Shown here: positions 58,605-64,000 of the stretch, piece after piece
Numbering within the stretch: position 1 is the first letter of the stretch
How the letters are laid out: the number at the start of each line of letters is the position of its first letter
From: Allantophomopsis cytisporea
Lineage: Eukaryota; Ascomycota; Leotiomycetes; Phacidiales; Phacidiaceae
Assembly (NCBI GenBank): GCA_024752435.1
Contig: CP103020.1
Location: 806,001 to 870,000 of the forward strand
Direction of reading: 5' to 3'
Length of the DNA stretch: 64,000 nucleotides
Notes under the pieces: model-generated
What the model was told of the DNA's origin: nothing
Seen by the model: the letters and a program-made list of their open reading frames with translations, nothing else
Databases searched by the model: none
Translations under genes and position numbers: made by a program

Positions 58605-59918
58605 TCATGAAGTACTAATAACATCCTTGACATGCTGAACCATATCATAACCACAAACCTCTTCAATAGTCAATTTTCCAGGTCGCTCCAAACCCGTACT
58701 CCACCCAATTCTCTCACTCAGATCCGTCCTTGCTTTCGCACTAGCAACTTGCACTCTCGTTGCCCTCGTCTTTCTTACTATCTCATATCTCTCTAACGCC
58801 CGTCTAACATCGCCATCCCAATTCTCCTTATTAAACAATAGCCCCAGGGCCGCCGCATCCTCAATAGCTTGACAGAATCCCTGACTCTGATCTGGCAGCA
58901 TAGGATGAGCAGCGTCTCCCAAAAGGCCCACAACACCCTGCTGCCAATATGGATATTCCTCATGAACATATAACCTCCACATCTTGATATCCTCCGCATT
59001 CAAGAACAGCTTCTTAATCCTGGGATCCAAGCCAGGGAACGTATCAACGAGTTCTTGCGGCGTAGCCTCAATGTTCCATCCATTCTTATCCAGGCCATTA
59101 TGCGCCGCAGGATAAAAACAATAGCAAGAAACAACCTCGTTGTCATGACATCCCGACATCACAATCTTGTTGATCCCATAGCCGCCCCAGAACTCAATAG
59201 CGTTGTTAGTCAGGAATTCCTCGAGGCCTAATTCCCGCAGTTTGGAAGCGTTAATGATGCACCGGTAGCAGCACGACTCCGACGGCGTGATAGAAGGTGT
59301 GATGCCAATCGCGGTGCGTGTGTGGCTGCGAATGCCGTCCGCTGCGATAATCAGGTCGGCAGTGGTGTGTACGCCGTTCTCAAATGATATGGTGCCAGCG
59401 GTAGAATCCACAGTCACGGCTTTGTGATTGGTGATGATCTTGCACGGCACGCCGTCTCCATCCTCTTGCTGGACGGTACGAAGCAGCGCTTTGTGCATGT
59501 CAATGCGGTGGAAGTTATAATATTCCTACATGACAGTTAGTGACTTCCTACTCGTACAGAAATAGCAACAAAAAAGTTATGCGTATATTCTGGGGGGACC
59601 TACAGAGCCAAATTTCGCCTTGTAATCACCCAGTCCATACTCGTTCTTCACCTCGCCGCTCTCCCAGTCATGCATGATGAGTCGTTGGAGAGTGACTGGC
59701 TTCACTGACGCAACATCTACCTCCCATCTCTCTATCCAGCGAGATCCATTTGATGCCACGGATAGAGAAGCGCCTACTTCACCGGCAAAATCGTAGCGTT
59801 CGTAGACAGTGACATTGTGGCCTGCTCGGCGCAGAGATAATGCTGCGCAGAGGCCGCCGAGGCCTGAGCCTATGACGGCGACATTCAAAGGCTTGAATGG
59901 CCGGTCAACTGATCCCAT
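58605..59918 (-). CDS. FAD-dependent monooxygenase, salicylate-hydroxylase-like
   Basis: Class A flavin monooxygenase, typically NAD(P)H-dependent aromatic hydroxylation; 411 residues. Exons 59604-59918 and 58605-59525 with a 78-bp phase-0 intron. The FAD dinucleotide motif is GSGLGG (17-22), the DG motif ADLIIAADGIRSHTR and the GD motif GLLGDAAHPMLP followed by QGFCQAIEDAAALG. EYYNFHRIDMHKALL after the splice joins the family's R-x-x-L region. No membrane anchor is seen. Four GATAAG elements lie 110-255 bp upstream. Salicylate itself as substrate is only a guess from family resemblance; fungal secondary-metabolite pathways use the same family. Confidence 0.9.
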
Positions 59919-60652
59919 GTCGAAAGTCGTTTAGTATAACTTTGAGGTTGAGAAAGCGTAAGAAAAGAATTGGAGTAGATGAGAAGGGAAGACTGATAAA
60001 AGGATATGAATAATTGTATGTCTGCTTCTTATCTATTTCATATGCTCTACCCTGATCATTCTACCTTATAATAAAGTCTTCAATCCTGCGCCCTTCGAAT
60101 ATCGACGGGATGATAAGTCATCATGCAATTTCTATCATCCTATTCCTTATCGGCCTTTGCTTATATGATAAGCCTTCCTTGATTAGCAACTGTGCCATGT
60201 TCGTGGTTGCGCGCGGGAAAGTTTTCGAGATCGTGTGAGTAGATGCGACGGCGGGATGGCTTTGCGACGGCTATCCAGCTAAGATATTTAGTTCGGGATA
60301 TGGACGTGTGGATGCTGACTACTTTAGTTAACGGGGAACGTGTGGAGCACTTTCGATCCGGTTCAGCAACCTATCATACTGTTTCTAACACTGGAATAAG
60401 TGACTATATGGAATCATAGAGTATCGTCCAGCGCTCTTAATAGGAAACAAGATCATGGAATATCTGAGCCTTTTTCTCTGGAGGAAATCAAAATCACACA
60501 AATTTGGCCAACATCTTTGGAGTCTCCTTATTAATTGGTTGAATAAGCACTAAAAAACTAAGAACTGTGCCGAAAACATAGCCAGAATTCTATGAAAACA
60601 TATTCTATCCGTAATCTTATGCATAGATGTCATCAGCCATGATACAGTAAAC
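59919..60652. other. Intergenic region upstream of FAD monooxygenase
   Basis: 734 bp: promoter of the 58605-59918 gene on one side, 3' end of the next minus-strand gene on the other. The GATA cluster is listed separately. No coding sequence. Confidence 0.5.
60028..60172. promoter_or_regulatory. Cluster of four GATAAG sites
   Basis: GATAAG occurs at 60112-60117 and 60167-60172 on the plus strand, and as CTTATC at 60028-60033 and 60146-60151. Clustered HGATAR sites are typical targets of nitrogen GATA factors of the AreA/NIT2 type. They lie 110-255 bp upstream of the salicylate-hydroxylase-like gene. Function is inferred. Confidence 0.45.
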
Positions 60653-61925
60653 TCATTTCTTCACCTCCTCGCCAGGCTGTAAAATTTTCGCCCTCTTAGT
60701 GACCAAAGGACTATCCGGCTTGATTCCATTCAAGTCATGAGCATCGAGACAAGCCTGCCTACTCAAAAGAACAGCGTCATGTGCTCTTAGTCTCATCTCG
60801 TCCTCGAACGCTCGTATGCCTTCCTCTTGCGAACGTTCGCCATTGTAAATGGCAATGAGCTGCTCAGCCAGTCGTGCAGCATCAGTCATTCCGTGATTTG
60901 CTGCTTCACCACGATCTACACATATCAGCTCATATCCAACATCTGGGTATGCTTAGTAACTTACACATAGTCATTGCGTGAGCAGCATCGCCGACAAGCG
61001 TTACTCTTCCTCCATTGGATGGCCACTCAAGAGTAGGCCAATCCTGCAATTTGAGCTCCAAGACCTCACTGTTATCCGGAATCTCCTCGATTGCCCTCCT
61101 CAACCGAGCTTCGAGTGGCTTAGCCAGTTCCTTCATCTTTCGAACCCTACCCTCATTGCTCTCCGGTACCTTGTCCTCGGGCGATTTGACTATCCACGAT
61201 AAATTGATTTGTCCTTCATAATATTCGTCTTCTCCAGATGAGCCGTTCACCTCGGGAGTCGATAAAATAGAGAACCAAAGAAACGTGCCAGTGTCGGGAT
61301 GGCAGCCTTGGAAGAGCAGGGGATCAATCTCTCGCAGCGGCTGCACTTGAGCAGGAGTCAATTTCATCGTCACGCCCATAAATCTTGCTGGCAGCTGATA
61401 CAACTTCCCAAGCTCTTCTCCGACCAAGAGTCGGCGTGTCATACTGTTGCTCCCGTCGGCTCCCACCAACATTGAGCCCTTCGTTGTCGTCCCATCAGTA
61501 AATGCAACCTGCACTCCGTCTCCCTCAACCTCAAACCCACTAATACGCTTCCCCCATTGCACATCCAACCCTTCCGCTAACAGCGCCCGGAACTTCAAAC
61601 GGTTGATCCTCAACCTTTTGTTCGGTGGGATGATATATTTCGGTTCCGCAGTTGCAAGGTCTAAGAAAAGGAAACGTCCAGTGTCCTTAATACCCTGTTG
61701 AGGATCGACTTGTATGGTTGCGAGACGTTCGAATAGTGCTGGGGGCAGACATGCTTCCAATGCTGGCAAGGCCCAGTGTATTGTGATTCCCCAGCCCTTG
61801 GCTCGCTCAATATGCGTGTCGCGCTCGTAAATCTCGAAAGGGATGTTCTGCTTTTTAAGATATTGGGCGAGACAGAGTCCAACGACTCCAGCTCCGACGA
61901 TGATCACTGGTGCGCGTGGAGCCAT
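60653..61925 (-). CDS. FAD-dependent monooxygenase, PHBH/UbiH type
   Basis: A second class A flavin monooxygenase; 407 residues. Exons 60965-61925 and 60653-60915 with a 49-bp phase-1 intron. The dinucleotide motif is GAGVVG (11-16), followed by the acidic end of the second strand in IYERD. The DG motif is MLVGADGSNSMTRR and the GD motif VTLVGDAAHAMTM, which is continued across the splice by YRGEAANHGM. No transmembrane tail. It is not closely similar to the neighbouring monooxygenase, so it is probably not a tandem duplicate and may act at a different step. It is divergent from the regulator gene, sharing a 687-bp intergenic region. Confidence 0.9.
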
Positions 61926-62612
61926 TCGATTGCAATGTAGAGAACAAGTATTAGTATCTGTGTACAGTCAAAAAAGAATAAGATAACCAAAGATTTCTCG
62001 ACGGATATTAGATTCGTATCACAGTGTAATCTGGAGCTATTTGTTTTTTTATTTGCGATTCATGATGTAGAGTGATAATATGTCGAATCCTAGCAGAAAT
62101 ATATCATGCGATACAAACAAATAGGTTCATTTCCCAGCAGATATTCTGTATGTTATCATCAACATGGTTCATAGTTGCTCCGACGCATCTGAAATGTAGC
62201 ATACCCTCATCCGACTGGTTGATCGTCAAAGATGGGGGCTTGTTGAAGAGGAGTTGTACGAGGAAAGGTAAATGTTGAGGTCTGAGGCAACACCGTCGGT
62301 AAGTGGCTACCATTTGATAAGGCTTTAGCGTCTCTGGGGGCCGCTGGTGCCCCCAAGTGTCCCTAAAGATAGTCGGCCGATACCCTGTCGGTGCTGATAA
62401 CCGGTAACGAAGCTCAACTGCGTGCGCTCCAAGAGATACTAGTCGAGTATATGATCCATAATGAAAGGAGATCCACCCTCAATGATGCTCACTTAACAAA
62501 ACATCACCACTTTAGTCATTCTTTTTCACAATTCATAAGTCAAGTCATTCGCGGCGGACTAAGGTGCGACGGCTTAGTATTGTACCATTCATTGCTTGAT
62601 TTACATCCCTCT
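61926..62612. promoter_or_regulatory. Divergent promoter, monooxygenase / regulator
   Basis: 687 bp between divergent starts. It includes an inverted repeat GGGGGC (62336-62341) and GCCCCC (62349-62354), and a CGG-N9-CCG pair (62389-62403) in CGGTGCTGATAACCGG, a possible Zn2Cys6 site that could serve autoregulation. Confidence 0.45.
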
Positions 62613-64000
62613 ATGGTCCAGGCGTGTGATCAGTGCTTCACCATCGTCAGTACCAATCTTGTCGTGTCAGATCACCGAACATGGCCGTTTCTTTCTGTGG
62701 GGATTGAGGAGCGACTGACTTGGAATTTGTGGAACAGAAACAAAAATGTGATGGGGAAAGTCCCTGTGGGCGCTGTAATCGTAAGAATCGAAGCCCTGAC
62801 GCGACACTGCAGTGTGCTTCCTCATCTATTGATGTGCTTATGTTGCTGTAGGCCTTGGATTGGGATGTGCTCAGCGTCAAACTATAGGTCGAAAACGTCG
62901 TCTTTCCCAGGTCAGTGGTCTCTATGATGTGATGTATATTTGATGCGGGGTGAAGGTTGATTGTGACCTTAGAACGAATCAGTTCAGGACGGCGACAATG
63001 TCATCGAGCAGCCAAAACAAAAATATCGAGCTGCTAATGTCAGAAGAGATCGAACTGGGTGCGATACCTGTAAGAGAAGGTTTGTCAAAGTCGCATAGAT
63101 AGTGGAACGAAGTCTAACTATTCAATTACCAGGAAGAAGAAATGCGATGAGTTGAAGCCTAAGTGCTCCGACTGTCAACGATTAAATCTGCCATGCGTAC
63201 GATCCTTAGCCGTACGTGCACGTCGAGACGACTCACAACCTCCGCCACCCGTTGTTGCTTCTCCAGTTAGCTCGGTTTCACAACATCCAGAAGAAGGATT
63301 GTATCAGTCGACACCTCGCTCTCTTGGGGATAGCCCATCTCCCAGTACTGAGCTGGTGCTACTAACACATGCAGCGGAAGCTACTCAGCCAAGTCCAATA
63401 TATCAATGGTTGATTAGCGAGGATATCACAGGAGTCAGTGATGAAATTGACCGTTCATACATCACGGATGATTCTCTGGGACCATCTCACCATAGCAGTC
63501 CCGAGTTCATCCAAACTTCAGATCCAAATGTTATACTCAACAAGGATACCAATTCCTATGCTCGTTGGCTCCCTTTTCATCCCATGTCGGTCCCTTACAG
63601 CTTGACTGTTTCACCCTTGGACTCACTCACCAACAAACATGATCAACATTTATTTCGACATTATACCCAGATTGTATCCAGGTCTTTAAGTATAGCCTCG
63701 GGGGCCGACTCAAATCCCTTCTTAAGAGAAGTAGTGCCACTGGCCACTGAATCGCCTGCTGTCATGGGAGCTCTTTTAGCATTGAGCTCAATTCATCTAA
63801 AGTATAACGGGGGATATGAGGAGCTTGTGCAAAGAGGTCTCAATCGACAAATTCAAGGTATGATTGACTGCAGAAAGACATTGAGATAAAACATTTTAAC
63901 AACCATGCAGCGATAAGTGCTTTGAATAATCTAATTGCACTGGGGTCTTCCAATAGCCTCTTCAAAGTTCATGCATTAGCAGCCATTCTTCTCTTCTGTA
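62613..64000 (+). CDS. Zn2Cys6 transcription factor with two tandem zinc clusters (partial)
   Basis: A fungal-specific regulator running off the window. Exons: 62613-62645, 62738-62780, 62852-62910, 62973-63079, 63133-63857 and 63911 onward; introns 53-92 bp, all phases consistent. Exons 1-3 read MVQACDQCFTIKQKC, CDGESPCGRCNRLGLGC and a basic tail RKRRLSQ: a complete CX2CX6CX5CX2CX6C cluster. Exons 4-5 give TGCDTCKRRKKKC and CDELKPKCSDCQRLNLPC: a second complete CX2CX6CX6CX2CX6C cluster. The exon 4 frame has a stop right before its acceptor and no ATG before the second cluster, so an upstream exon is required. The following region resembles the middle domain of this class (SLDSLTNKHDQHLFRHY type). 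It is probably the pathway regulator of the adjacent genes. Confidence 0.75.

Noticed and set aside
62391..62927. A 178-codon plus-strand frame over the start of the zinc-cluster gene
   Set aside because: It lacks zinc-cluster cysteines; splicing of 62613-63079 in other frames gives two complete Zn2Cys6 domains instead.

Overview
The window is nuclear DNA of a filamentous ascomycete. Introns are 46-92 bp with GTANGT-like donors, CTNAC-like branch sites and YAG acceptors. Intergenic DNA is AT-leaning and rich in microsatellites. Several families are typical of Pezizomycotina: a PTH11/rhodopsin-type receptor, a siderophore MFS transporter, Zn2Cys6 regulators and a CLA4-type kinase. Protein style suggests Leotiomycetes (Botrytis/Sclerotinia-like), but this is inference from memory and no search was run.

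Layout. 1-9.9 kb has no intact gene, only simple repeats and one decayed reading-frame remnant. 9.9-33 kb is a conserved core block: bZIP factor, aldehyde dehydrogenase, PhyH dioxygenase, GNAT acetyltransferase, a membrane-anchored glycosyltransferase-like protein, RPF1, glycyl-tRNA synthetase, the PAK kinase CLA4 (behind 3.9 kb of strand-asymmetric repeats) and SEC12. 33-64 kb is accessory-like: archaemetzincin, a Baeyer-Villiger-type monooxygenase with a 14-nt microexon, a rhodopsin-domain receptor, a siderophore transporter, a serine beta-lactamase-like hydrolase, a GT61 glycosyltransferase with a 14-residue repeat, and an F-box protein. It ends with a group of an esterase, an NAD(P)-dependent reductase, two FAD monooxygenases and a transcription factor that runs off the window.

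The strongest observations are as follows. (i) The terminal regulator, pieced together from six short exons, appears to carry two complete Zn2Cys6 clusters in tandem. (ii) The esterase/reductase/two-monooxygenase/regulator group at 55-64 kb looks like a small catabolic or biosynthetic cluster with two divergent promoters. (iii) The siderophore transporter has two exact ATCWGATAA iron-repressor sites and one near match upstream. (iv) A perfect CGG-N7-CCG palindrome lies just upstream of the serine hydrolase gene. (v) Aldehyde dehydrogenase and glycyl-tRNA synthetase each have an upstream in-frame ATG that adds an arginine-rich, acid-free leader, suggesting dual cytosolic/mitochondrial products.

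Exon boundaries were placed by eye from splice signals, phase and protein continuity. No transcript evidence was available.
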